64,000 nt of DNA from Marinibacterium anthonyi. GTDB lineage: Bacteria > Pseudomonadota > Alphaproteobacteria > Rhodobacterales > Rhodobacteraceae. The stretch is taken from contig CP031585.1 of assembly GCA_003217735.2 (NCBI GenBank), positions 4,894,501-4,958,500 of the forward strand, read 5' to 3'. Every line of letters starts with the position of its first letter. Positions within the stretch are counted from its first letter, which is position 1. The translations under genes and the position numbers were made by a program. Positions 33,124 through 41,541 of the stretch are shown in pieces. The notes under the pieces were generated by a model, which had not been told where the DNA came from, did no database searches, and was given only the letters and a program-made list of their open reading frames with translations.

Positions 33124-34011
33124 TCAGGTCAGCGTGGCGTGGGCCGCCTGCAGACCGGCCAGCGTCATCGCCTCGGCGTCCATCCGCGCGCCCGTGGCGC
33201 CCTGGGCCTTCAGCGCCCTCTGGTAGGCTTCGGCCAGCGCAGGCGCCCCGATGAAGGCCAGTTGCTGCCCCAGCCAATAGGGTTTCGCCCCGCTCAGCTC
33301 GACCCCGATCAGCAGGCCGGACAGCCGCGCGCGGCCGCAGGACGGGTCCAGCCCGTGCAGCAGGTAGTCGGCGCGCAGCGAAAAGGCGTCGCTGGTCAGA
33401 AGCTGCGGACGGGCCATGCCGTCGACGACGCCCTGGTCAAAGGACGCGTCATCCCAGCCCTCGCCGTCCAGCCCGTGGCGCAGCACCGACTGGCCCGACA
33501 GCAGGGCAAAGATCTCGCCGGTCATGAAGCTGCGAAAGCTGACAATCTCGCCCGCGCTGACATGCACCCACTTGGTGTGGGTGCCGGGCAGGCAGATCAC
33601 CCCGTCGAACTGCGGATGTTCGGCCAGGAACCCGGCCACCTGGGTTTCCTCGCCGCGCATCACGTCGGCGGGGCGCTGCTGGCTGACGCCGGGCAGCAGA
33701 AAGACCTCAAGCCGGGGATCCTCGACCGGGGCGGGCACAGCGTGGGCGCTGGTGGGCGGCTTGCAGGGGGCCACGGCATAGCCCGCATCAGCCCAGCCCT
33801 GGCGGGCGCCGACCATGCCGCAGGCGACGACGCGGGTCGGTCCGTCGATCCAGTCGCCGGTGGCGTCCAGCAGCGCGGTTTCAAAACCGGCGGGCGTCAG
33901 CGCGCCCATGCCACGGTCGGACTGGGTTGCGGCCAGAACCTCTCCGTGGTCGTCAAGGCACCAGGCCCGCATCCGGGTCGTGCCCCAATCCACCGCTATC
34001 CAGTTCGCCAT
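33124..34011 (-). CDS. dgoK: 2-dehydro-3-deoxygalactonokinase (DgoK) family protein
   Basis: The 295-residue kinase begins MANWIAVDWGTTRMRAWCLD, the phosphate-1 loop of the family, and contains CGMVGARQGWADAGY, GVICLPGTHTKWVHVSAGEI and FRSFMTGEIFALLSGQSVL, all typical of DgoK. DgoK phosphorylates 2-dehydro-3-deoxy-D-galactonate in D-galactonate breakdown. The aldolase (dgoA) and dehydratase (dgoD) partners usually linked to it are absent here, so it is either isolated from its pathway or serves another keto-deoxy sugar acid. It has an AAGGAC leader. The hairpin at 34120 separates it from the polyketide operon upstream. Confidence 0.88.
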   Translation of the reverse strand: MANWIAVDWGTTRMRAWCLDDHGEVLAATQSDRGMGALTPAGFETALLDATGDWIDGPTRVVACGMVGARQGWADAGYAVAPCKPPTSAHAVPAPVEDPRLEVFLLPGVSQQRPADVMRGEETQVAGFLAEHPQFDGVICLPGTHTKWVHVSAGEIVSFRSFMTGEIFALLSGQSVLRHGLDGEGWDDASFDQGVVDGMARPQLLTSDAFSLRADYLLHGLDPSCGRARLSGLLIGVELSGAKPYWLGQQLAFIGAPALAEAYQRALKAQGATGARMDAEAMTLAGLQAAHATLT

Positions 34012-34119
34012 GTCCGGTCCTTTTCACCTGCGCCAAACCCCAAGCCTACGCCTGTGTCCCCGCTGGCATGGCCGGGGTCAAGCACCGGCTGCGGGCCGGC
34101 ATGGCCGTCTGAAGGGAAC

Positions 34120-34141
34120 GAACCCGTCGCCGCACGGGTTC
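34120..34141 (-). terminator. Hairpin after the polyketide/lipid operon
   Basis: GAACCCGT and ACGGGTTC flank a six-base loop, 36 bp past the stop of the last gene of the polyketide operon. It is an 8-bp perfect stem followed on the minus-strand transcript by GTTCCCTTCAG, with few U residues. It is a likely terminator or 3'-end hairpin of the 15-kb operon. Confidence 0.6.
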
Positions 34142-34177
34142 CCGCAGCCGGCGGAAACGCGCGACAGGCGGTCGACC

Positions 34178-35473
34178 TCAGAAGAAATAGGCCAGCGAGA
34201 CCTGCAGGAAATCGTCGTCCTGGGCAAAGGCGATCGGATCGCCCGTGCCGCCGGAATTCACGCTGAACCCGGCCACTTCCAGCCGCAGCGCATCGCCGAT
34301 CCGGCGTGACCAGGACGCGGTGTAGATCTTGGCGTCGGTGTTGACGTCGTAATACATCCCGCCGCGCACGGCGGTGCCGTTCACGTCGTTGCCCGAATAG
34401 GCGAAGCCAAAGAAGACGTCGTCGTCATAGATCGTCAGCGGCTGGATGATCGACCGGTTGTCGTGCAGGTATTCCATGACCGCCACGATCGTGTCGCCCG
34501 TCGGGCCGATGCCGCCAAAGGAATACTGTGCCCCGGTGATCGTCGAATAATAGGTCTCGTCCAGCGACTGGCTGACCGCCGCCTCGAAGGTCAGCTGCAG
34601 GTCGCCCCGGGAATAGACCGATTCCAGCCCATAGCGCCGCAGCTTGGCGTAATAGGGGATCGCCTTGACGCCTTCGAGATCGGCATAGACCAGGTCCGCG
34701 CAATTGGCCCTGTCAAAGGCCCCGCCGGGCAGGACGCAGACATTGGGCAGGGTCGATGGCGCCCGGTTGGTCCCGTCGAAAAAGGACACCGCCAGGTCCA
34801 TCCCGCCGCCAAGCGCGCTGAACGAGGTGCGGAAGCGTGCCGCGAAGTCGAGGTTGCGGCCATTGCCTTCCTCATAGACCGCGTCCGCGTTGCTCATCAG
34901 GAAGGGCGACCGGAACCGTGTCGCCGCGTTGGGCTGGGCCCGGTCGCGGAAATAGAGAAGCCCGTACAGGCTGAGCGTGCTGTTGAAACCGACGCCAAGG
35001 TTCAGGTTCACCATCGGCTGGCCCAGGCTGATGTAATCGACGGTCTGGTCGATCACGTAGCGCTGGTTGATCGAATCCACCACGTGGGTGGATTCGCTGA
35101 CCCCCCAGTATTCGATGTTCGACCCCACCAGCACGTCCCAGCCTTCGCCAAAGTACTGGAAGTAGCCACGCGGGATGTCGGCATAGCCTTCGCCGGTCTC
35201 GGTGTTGTAAAGACCCGAGACCTCGAAGACGACGGTGCCGAAATCAAGTTCGGTCCGGGTGTTGAATTCGCCGTTGATGATCGGCGCAAAGCCCTGTTCC
35301 GTCTCGCCGGGCAAAAGGCCGTCTTCGGGATAATAGCGCAAGGTCGTCTCGAACGAGCCGCCATAGGTGAAATCCTGCGCCACGGCCGCCCCCGGTGCTC
35401 CCAGCGCGACAAGGCCCGCCGCCAGGATCGCGCCCTGTCGTCCCGCCCCGGTCCACGCCTTCATCCGTGTCAT
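34178..35473 (-). CDS. Outer-membrane beta-barrel protein (DUF1302-like)
   Basis: The 431-residue protein has a signal peptide (GAILAAGLVALGAPGAAVAQ) followed by alternating beta-strands: FTYGGSFETTLRYYPED, LDFGTVVFEVSGLYNTETG, WDVLVGSNIEYWGVSESTHV. It ends in an aromatic residue (VSLAYFF), as outer-membrane barrels do. The segment WDVLVG...EYWGVSES with PMVNLNLGVG matches DUF1302-like barrels that travel with MMPL-family exporters and LolA-like proteins. It closes the polyketide operon and could be its outer-membrane exit or acceptor. The ATG at 35473 fits AGGA 7 bases upstream; an ATG six bases earlier is also possible. Confidence 0.78.
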   Translation of the reverse strand: MTRMKAWTGAGRQGAILAAGLVALGAPGAAVAQDFTYGGSFETTLRYYPEDGLLPGETEQGFAPIINGEFNTRTELDFGTVVFEVSGLYNTETGEGYADIPRGYFQYFGEGWDVLVGSNIEYWGVSESTHVVDSINQRYVIDQTVDYISLGQPMVNLNLGVGFNSTLSLYGLLYFRDRAQPNAATRFRSPFLMSNADAVYEEGNGRNLDFAARFRTSFSALGGGMDLAVSFFDGTNRAPSTLPNVCVLPGGAFDRANCADLVYADLEGVKAIPYYAKLRRYGLESVYSRGDLQLTFEAAVSQSLDETYYSTITGAQYSFGGIGPTGDTIVAVMEYLHDNRSIIQPLTIYDDDVFFGFAYSGNDVNGTAVRGGMYYDVNTDAKIYTASWSRRIGDALRLEVAGFSVNSGGTGDPIAFAQDDDFLQVSLAYFF

Positions 35474-35594
35474 CCGCATGTCCTGCTGTCCATTCCCGGC
35501 CTCCTCCGGGCCGTTCCGTTCCCTTTGCTCCGGCGCGCATGACAGCGCGCCGGACAGGATTGGCCCGCACCCCTGGGTCCGGGCCCCTGTCACG

Positions 35595-36383
35595 TCAGTG
35601 CTTCAGCGAATTCACGTTGAAGTCGTTCGCCGAGAAGCCGTTGTTGAACTTGTAGCCCGACCACAGCAGGTCCGTGCTCTTGCCGGTCAGGTGGTTGACC
35701 ATGCGCATCTTGGCCGCCCGCCAGTACTTGCCGTACTTCTTGTGACCCGAGGCCTGCAGCGTCTTCACATGCTTGCCGGCCCGGTCGAAATACTGGACCT
35801 GAACGACATACAGCGTCGAGGTGTTGAACCATACCCGCTGCAGGGCATAGCCCGATTTCGACTTGGGCGTCCGGTCGACCACGTGGCAGGTGCCGCCGCC
35901 CACCGGGCAGGCTTCGTCCTTGACCCACTTGTGGTTGAATTCGCTGGCGCCCTGGTCGGTCATGTCCTCGTAGGCGAATTCGGACCCCATGAAGGACCCC
36001 GACCGCGCCGAGGACGAGATCCGTTTCACCCGGCCGACCGACGGCAGGTAAAGCCACTGGTCGTCCGACTTGTTTTCGTAGGAATAGGTCAGCAGCGCGG
36101 TGTCGCGCACATCGCCGGGCCATTCGAAGACCAGCAGCGATGCGCTGGGGTTGTTGCCCTTGCCTTCCAGCGACTTGGCGTTGAAACGGCGTTCGCTCTT
36201 GGCGCCGCCCTTGGTGTAAAGGATCATCTGGCCGCTGGACTGGCTGTCGCCGTAGCCCTTGGTCAGCGCGCTGGCCCGCTGGGCGATTTCCTCGCCCTTC
36301 TGTTCCGCGCTTTGGGCGAACGCGGCGGTGACGGGGGCGGCAATGAGCATCAAGATCAATGGGATTGGTTTAAGAAAAGTCAT
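35595..36383 (-). CDS. LolA-like outer-membrane lipoprotein-sorting family protein
   Basis: The 262-residue periplasmic protein has a signal peptide (MTFLKPIPLILMLIAAPVTA then AFAQ). Its domain is related to LolA/LolB, with YTKGGAKSERRFNAKSLEGK, DQWLYLPSVGRVKRISSSAR and SGSFMGSEFAYEDMTDQGAS, the usual words of the group encoded beside MMPL transporters. LolA folds carry a lipid in a greasy half-barrel, so the protein may move a lipid product from the inner-membrane exporter to the outer membrane. Its start overlaps the exporter stop by four bases. A Cys pair (EACPVGGGTCHVV) probably forms a disulfide. The cargo is unknown. Confidence 0.85.
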   Translation of the reverse strand: MTFLKPIPLILMLIAAPVTAAFAQSAEQKGEEIAQRASALTKGYGDSQSSGQMILYTKGGAKSERRFNAKSLEGKGNNPSASLLVFEWPGDVRDTALLTYSYENKSDDQWLYLPSVGRVKRISSSARSGSFMGSEFAYEDMTDQGASEFNHKWVKDEACPVGGGTCHVVDRTPKSKSGYALQRVWFNTSTLYVVQVQYFDRAGKHVKTLQASGHKKYGKYWRAAKMRMVNHLTGKSTDLLWSGYKFNNGFSANDFNVNSLKH

Positions 36384-38698
36384 TTTCTCTTTCCTTCGGC
36401 TGTTACCAGAAGCACTGGGAGCAAAATAAGATCGGCCAGATAGGCCATTGCGACGACCAACGCCGTCAGGGCACCAAGGTGTTCGTTGATGGCGAAGCTC
36501 GACAGGCCAATGATCGAGAAGCCCACCACCAGGGTAACCGACGTCAGGGTAACGGCGGTCCCCACGGTTGCCAACATGCGCCTGACCGCCTCTTCCGGGG
36601 AATAACCCAGCCGTCGCTGGCGGATGTAGGTCATCATCATGTGCACCGTGTCATCGACGACGATCCCGAAGGTCATCACCGTCACCACGGTCGACCCCAG
36701 GTTCACGTCACGGAACACGACGCCCCAGATCCCGAAGGCCATCAGCGCCGGTACCAGGTTCGGCACAAGGCTGAGGAACCCGTATCGCCACGACCTGAGC
36801 GCGACGATCATCGCACCCGAAATCACGATCAGGGCCACGATCGCGCCCGAGAACATCGCCGTCCCGTTGCGCTGGGATATGCGCGCGAAGGTGACCGAGG
36901 CGCCGGTGCCGATCGTGGCGATATCCGGCGTGTTCTCGGCCATCCATTTTTCGGCATCGGCGGTGAACCAGCGCAACTCCGCACTGCTTTCCACGTCAAG
37001 CGACACGGACATCAGCGTCTGTTTCCGGTCGATGCTGATCTGGGTGTTCAGATCCTGGCCCACGGGCAGGTTCAGCTCGTAGAGCATCAGCAGCTGGGCA
37101 TTGGCGGCCGAACTGTCGGCGGTCTTGTAGAACGCGGGATCGTCGCCGTTCAGGTTCATGTTCAGCCGCTTCAGCGGCTGGTTGATCGCGGCGGCGTGCA
37201 GGACATCGGGGCGTTCATCCAGCCATTTCTCGAACTGGTCGAGCTGGTCCAGGAATTCAGGCGCAAAGATGCCGCCCTCGTAGGGGCTTTTCAGCACGAA
37301 GGACACGGTCTTGAGCGATGTCAGCCGGTCTTCGATCACGTCGGCGTCGCGGCGCAGCCGGTAGGAATGATCGAAATACCGGATGAAGTCGTCGTTGAAC
37401 TGGATCCGCATGATCCCGAAGATCGAGATGCCGGTCAGGATGGCGAAAAGCACCAGAACCGATTTGCGATGGCTCAGCGTCTGGGTGCCGACCCAGCGCA
37501 GCACCCTGGGCAACAGCCCTTCGCGGCGCCGCCGCAAGGCAGGCAGCATCAACAGCGTGGTCGGCAGCACCATGACCGACAGCAGCCAGCCCGCGACGGT
37601 GCCAAGCGCGATCATGTTGCCCAGGTCGCGCAGCGGCGGCGCGTCCGAGAAGTTGAGGCACAGGAACCCGAAGGCGGTGGTCAGGTTGGTCACCGTGATC
37701 GGGGCAAGGTTTTCCTCGACCGAATGTTCCACGGCGTCGTAGTTCGACATCCCCTGCCCCAGCGCATTGCGCCAGTGCAGCACCAGATGCATGCAGGTCG
37801 CCGCCACAATGACGATCACCGCCAACGGTGACGGCGCATTGCCCGGGGTCAGCGCCATGCCCAGCCAGCCGCCCGCGCCCAGCGTGATCGCGGCGCCGCC
37901 CAGCAGGACGATGACGGATCCCACCACGCCCGAGAACGTGCCAAGCCCCAGCACAAGCAGCACAACCGTGGACAGCGCCGCCATCGGCAGGGTGTCGTCC
38001 AGGTCCCGGCCCGCCGCCTCGCTGAAGGCGAGCGAGGCCATGACGGTGCCGGTCAGATAGACCTCGTGGCCGGGGTATTCGGTGCGGATCTTGTCGGCGA
38101 TCGCGTCGACGGAATCCATGATCTCCTGGAAGGTCGCGTTCGACCGGTCCGGCGTGATGATGGATATGGCGATGCCAAAGGTGCGCCCGTCGGGCGACAC
38201 GATCCGGTTGACCAGTTCTTCCGACGAAAACGCCCGCTCGCGCGCCTGAGCGGCGATTTCGGGTGTGATTTCACCGTCTTCGGGGATCAGCGGTTCGACG
38301 ATGATGTCATCGCCGTCGGCCCAGGAATGGTTGAAGGTCGCCAGGGAATCCACGCGCAGCACATGCGGCACGTACCAGGCGTCCTCGGTCGCGGTGCGGA
38401 CGGCCTCCAGCGTCTGGGGATCGAAATCGGACCCTTCCGGGCCCGAGATCACGATGATCATGTTGTCGGAGGACACGAACATGTCCTCTATCTGCAGGAG
38501 CATCTTGTATTCGGGATTTTCCGGCCCGAAGAACGCCCGCGTGTCGGTGGACCGGTGGACGTGCGTGATGCCAAGGCCGCCCAGAACGATCAGCGCGATG
38601 GCGGCGATGAAGAATAGCCAGTGATGGCGCACCAGCGCACGGGCGATCCGCGCGCCGGAATATTGCTCAGCCCCGGGCTCGAGGTCTTGTTCAGCCAT
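36380..38698 (-). CDS. MMPL/RND-superfamily lipid exporter
   Basis: The 772-residue membrane protein has the twofold RND plan: one helix, a large periplasmic loop (RSTDTRAFFGPENPEYKMLL and further), a block of helices (AALSTVVLLVLGLGTFSGVV onward), a second periplasmic loop and a second block of helices. The GIVVDDTVHMMMTYIRQRR segment of helix ten and TALVVAMAYLADLILLPVLL at the end are typical of MMPL-family hydrophobe exporters. Such proteins (for example mycobacterial MmpL and bacterial HpnN) move lipids across or out of the inner membrane by proton flow. It overlaps the sulfotransferase gene by 8 bp and the LolA-like gene by 4, so it is likely dedicated to the product of this operon. Confidence 0.9.
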   Translation of the reverse strand: MAEQDLEPGAEQYSGARIARALVRHHWLFFIAAIALIVLGGLGITHVHRSTDTRAFFGPENPEYKMLLQIEDMFVSSDNMIIVISGPEGSDFDPQTLEAVRTATEDAWYVPHVLRVDSLATFNHSWADGDDIIVEPLIPEDGEITPEIAAQARERAFSSEELVNRIVSPDGRTFGIAISIITPDRSNATFQEIMDSVDAIADKIRTEYPGHEVYLTGTVMASLAFSEAAGRDLDDTLPMAALSTVVLLVLGLGTFSGVVGSVIVLLGGAAITLGAGGWLGMALTPGNAPSPLAVIVIVAATCMHLVLHWRNALGQGMSNYDAVEHSVEENLAPITVTNLTTAFGFLCLNFSDAPPLRDLGNMIALGTVAGWLLSVMVLPTTLLMLPALRRRREGLLPRVLRWVGTQTLSHRKSVLVLFAILTGISIFGIMRIQFNDDFIRYFDHSYRLRRDADVIEDRLTSLKTVSFVLKSPYEGGIFAPEFLDQLDQFEKWLDERPDVLHAAAINQPLKRLNMNLNGDDPAFYKTADSSAANAQLLMLYELNLPVGQDLNTQISIDRKQTLMSVSLDVESSAELRWFTADAEKWMAENTPDIATIGTGASVTFARISQRNGTAMFSGAIVALIVISGAMIVALRSWRYGFLSLVPNLVPALMAFGIWGVVFRDVNLGSTVVTVMTFGIVVDDTVHMMMTYIRQRRLGYSPEEAVRRMLATVGTAVTLTSVTLVVGFSIIGLSSFAINEHLGALTALVVAMAYLADLILLPVLLVTAEGKRK

Positions 38699-40004
38699 GG
38701 GAGGCGTTTTGTACCTGTGTGTTGTCCGTCATGTCGTCTTCGGGCGTGCCCGGCGCCTCGCCGTCCTTTGTCACGATGGCTTCGTTGACGGGCGGTTCTT
38801 CTCCCTCGATCGAAAGACGGTCATAGCCGTAAGCGTCGAAATAGATGCCCCAGTTGTCGTTGATCATGCGCACGATCTCGGGGTCTTCCTTGTACGTGTT
38901 CGGCGTATAGCCTTTGCGCGAGTCGATGTAGCCCTGCATCTTGGGAACGGCGTGTTCGATGTCGGCCAGGTCAAGATCGGCATAGATCTTGCGCATCACC
39001 TCCATCGGCTCCTTCACCAGATCCTCGTAGCGTACCGTGACCAGGTTGCCTTCGGGGATCACATGTTTCTGATTTTCGTAAGATTCATGGAATTCCCGGA
39101 ATCCGCCCTTCAGGTCGGCCATGATCTGTTCATCCGTCATGCCGGCGGCATCGAAGCCCTGGGTCACCGACAGCGCCTTGCCCAGCTTCAGGTTCGAATG
39201 GAAGATCCGATAGGGGTTGCGGGTGATGTGGATGAACTTGGCGTTCGGGAAGATCGACTTGATCAGCGCGACCCGCACCGTGTGGGTCGGCGATTTCAGC
39301 AGCAGCCGTTTGCCCGGGTTGCGGAACTGCACCATCTTCAGGAACCGCACCCAGCCCTTGGACCAGCAGACCCGGATCCACGGGTTCACCTGCTGATCGC
39401 GCAGGATCGAATGGTAGGTGTCGCTGGCGCCGGGAAAGGCCATCTGGACATAGGGGCTGGAATACCCCGAATTCAGCATGGCGATCTCGTCTTCCTGCGG
39501 GGCGTCCATCGACATGTCCATGTCGTCCATGGGGCGCTTTTCCATCTTCATCATCGAATTGGACCGGCGCAGGCGCTTCTCGGCCAGGATGAAGCTGTCG
39601 GGCATGATGCATTGCAGGTTGTCAGGGTAAGCGAAGCGGTCGTCGCAGGCGATCATCTCGTTCAAAAAGGTCGTGCCCGACCGCTGAAACCCGATGATGC
39701 AGACCGGGTCGCCGGCGAATTCGGTCTTGTTGATACGGCCGGTGTAAAAGATCCGCACGAAGATCGCGAGAAGGCTGTGCAGCAGCGACATCGCGAAGAC
39801 CGACGCCACCAGCCCGTAGCGCTGGGGCGAAACGTATTTGAAATTGCCCTTGAGCATCGAAAGGAAGGCCCAGGTCGTCATGCCGTGCCACAGGCGAAAC
39901 TGGAACTTCGAATACCCGTAATACCGGGGGTCGTTGGGATCGTAGAGCTTCGTCGGATCGTCTTTGGGATCGTTTTTCGAGGCGTCTTTGGCGTCAGTGG
40001 TCAT
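38691..40004 (-). CDS. PAPS-dependent sulfotransferase family protein
   Basis: The 437-residue protein carries both PAPS-binding signatures: the 5'-phosphosulfate loop VCIIGFQRSGTTFLNEMIA and the 3'-phosphate motif FIHITRNPYRIFHSNLKLG, with LLLKSPTHTVRVALIKSIF between them. An N-terminal helix (YGLVASVFAMSLLHSLLAIFV) suggests membrane attachment. The family transfers sulfate to sugars, lipids or alcohols. It lies between the acyltransferase and the exporter in the polyketide operon, and overlaps the exporter by 8 bp, so a sulfated lipid is a fair guess. The acidic N- and C-terminal tails are unusual. Genes for PAPS synthesis are not in the window. Confidence 0.86.
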   Translation of the reverse strand: MTTDAKDASKNDPKDDPTKLYDPNDPRYYGYSKFQFRLWHGMTTWAFLSMLKGNFKYVSPQRYGLVASVFAMSLLHSLLAIFVRIFYTGRINKTEFAGDPVCIIGFQRSGTTFLNEMIACDDRFAYPDNLQCIMPDSFILAEKRLRRSNSMMKMEKRPMDDMDMSMDAPQEDEIAMLNSGYSSPYVQMAFPGASDTYHSILRDQQVNPWIRVCWSKGWVRFLKMVQFRNPGKRLLLKSPTHTVRVALIKSIFPNAKFIHITRNPYRIFHSNLKLGKALSVTQGFDAAGMTDEQIMADLKGGFREFHESYENQKHVIPEGNLVTVRYEDLVKEPMEVMRKIYADLDLADIEHAVPKMQGYIDSRKGYTPNTYKEDPEIVRMINDNWGIYFDAYGYDRLSIEGEEPPVNEAIVTKDGEAPGTPEDDMTDNTQVQNASHG

Positions 40005-40161
40005 GCGTCGTCTCCAGTTCCCGGCTTATCAAATGGCCCGAACAATAGCTGGTCGAACATTCAATCTTCCACCCCGGAGAACGTCGGAGAGACGATCTTC
40101 GGGGGCGATATCAACAATTCATGTCTCCGAAATGACAGCGGCGCCAGAGCGCCGCCGATGT

Positions 40162-41541
40162 TCAGGTCTTTACGCTGAGAAGTTTTTCGATCAGGCGGCT
40201 GCCGATGTCGCCAAGTTCGTCATCCTCGAACACGGACGCATCGCACCTGAGCGTCACCTGCGTCGCATCGTCGAACGGCAGGACCAGCACGGTCAGATCG
40301 TTCGGCGCCCCCATCGCCGGCGGACGGGGCAAGGCGATCCGTTCCACCTCGATCGGGCCGACCTTCATCATCACGTCGCCCTGGCTGCGGAAAAGCCCCG
40401 CCAGCATGGACGATTTCGCCTTGGCATCCGCCGACGGCACGTGGACAAAGAACTGTGTCCCGATGCCGTTTTCCGCCTTGAGCCGTTCGTCGATCCTGTT
40501 GATCGGGCGCCCCAGCTCTTTCGTGATGTTGGTCATCGACCGCTGCATCTGGCTGCGCACCGACTTGGCGCGGTCCAGAAGCGTATCGCCGTCCGACATG
40601 TTCACCCGCCACAGCGGGAAGCGCAGGGCGAAGCCGATGAAGTTCGACAATTCGCCCGCGTTGCGCCCCATGACCGACCGGCCGATGATGCTTTCGGATC
40701 CGTACTTGTCGTGCATCACGTCGTTCAACGCCGCCAGCACCAGCGTAAAGACGCTGGCCCCGGATTTCTGGGCGATCTCGGTGATGGCCTCGTAATCCGC
40801 GACCGACATCATGACGTTGTGGTCGCGAATATCCTCGATCAGGTGAAAGGGCGTATCTTCGCCGCCCTTATTGGCCAGCCGACCGAAGTTGACCGCCGCC
40901 GGCGCCGGGAACAGCAGGTCGTCCCAATAGGCCCCGGTTTCGCCCGAATGGTCCGGCAGCTTGCCATCGACCTTGGTGACGAAATCCGAATAGGAATAGC
41001 CGTCGCCGCCACCGGGAAGGTTGGCGATGAACCGCACCAGGTCCTCGACCAGGACCATCATGCCGAAGGCGTCGGTCAAGGCGTGGTGCAGCCGGAACAG
41101 GATGGCATCGCCTTCGTCCCCGAACCGCAACATGCGGAAATCGGCGAGGACTTCGTCGTCGATCTCCATCGTGTTTTCAGCCACCTCACGCACCTTGGCG
41201 CGCAGGTCCTCTGGCGACATGGATCCGTAGTCTTCGACCGTCAGCGTGATGTCGTCGACGGGGAGAAGCACGCCCTGCCAGGTGCCGCCCTCCGACTTGC
41301 GAAACGCAAGCCGCAGGACGTCGTGTTTTTTCGCCAGTTTCTTCAGGCCGCGTTCGATACGCCGCGGCGTGATCCCAGGTTTGATCCGAAGACCCTGCAC
41401 CTGGTAGAAGAACTGCTTGAAGCAGCGGACACAGTCCGGATCCGTCAGCGCAGGCAGCATGAACTTCTGCATTTCCGTCATCGGAAATGTCTGAATCTCT
41501 GCGACCTCCGCGTCGTCCCGGGCCTTCTTGCGAAGGATCAT
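40162..41541 (-). CDS. Condensation-type acyltransferase (PapA / WS-DGAT-like)
   Basis: The 459-residue protein has the CoA-dependent acyltransferase/condensation fold. The N-terminal FPMTEMQKFMLPALTDPD resembles the first condensation motif, and ILFRLHHALTDAFGMMVLVE holds the catalytic HHxxxD. VMGRNAGELSNFIGFALRFP is the later core motif. Polyketide-associated proteins (PapA) of mycobacteria use this fold to move polyketide acyl chains from the synthase to an alcohol; wax ester synthases use it on acyl-CoA. The start overlaps the synthase stop by one base, so it almost surely works on the synthase product. The last position of HHxxxDG is Ala here rather than Gly. Confidence 0.85.
   Translation of the reverse strand: MILRKKARDDAEVAEIQTFPMTEMQKFMLPALTDPDCVRCFKQFFYQVQGLRIKPGITPRRIERGLKKLAKKHDVLRLAFRKSEGGTWQGVLLPVDDITLTVEDYGSMSPEDLRAKVREVAENTMEIDDEVLADFRMLRFGDEGDAILFRLHHALTDAFGMMVLVEDLVRFIANLPGGGDGYSYSDFVTKVDGKLPDHSGETGAYWDDLLFPAPAAVNFGRLANKGGEDTPFHLIEDIRDHNVMMSVADYEAITEIAQKSGASVFTLVLAALNDVMHDKYGSESIIGRSVMGRNAGELSNFIGFALRFPLWRVNMSDGDTLLDRAKSVRSQMQRSMTNITKELGRPINRIDERLKAENGIGTQFFVHVPSADAKAKSSMLAGLFRSQGDVMMKVGPIEVERIALPRPPAMGAPNDLTVLVLPFDDATQVTLRCDASVFEDDELGDIGSRLIEKLLSVKT

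Noticed and set aside
34012-34119. Possible gene in the gap after dgoK
   Set aside because: Only GC-rich random frames; the gap holds the promoter of dgoK and a terminator-like hairpin.
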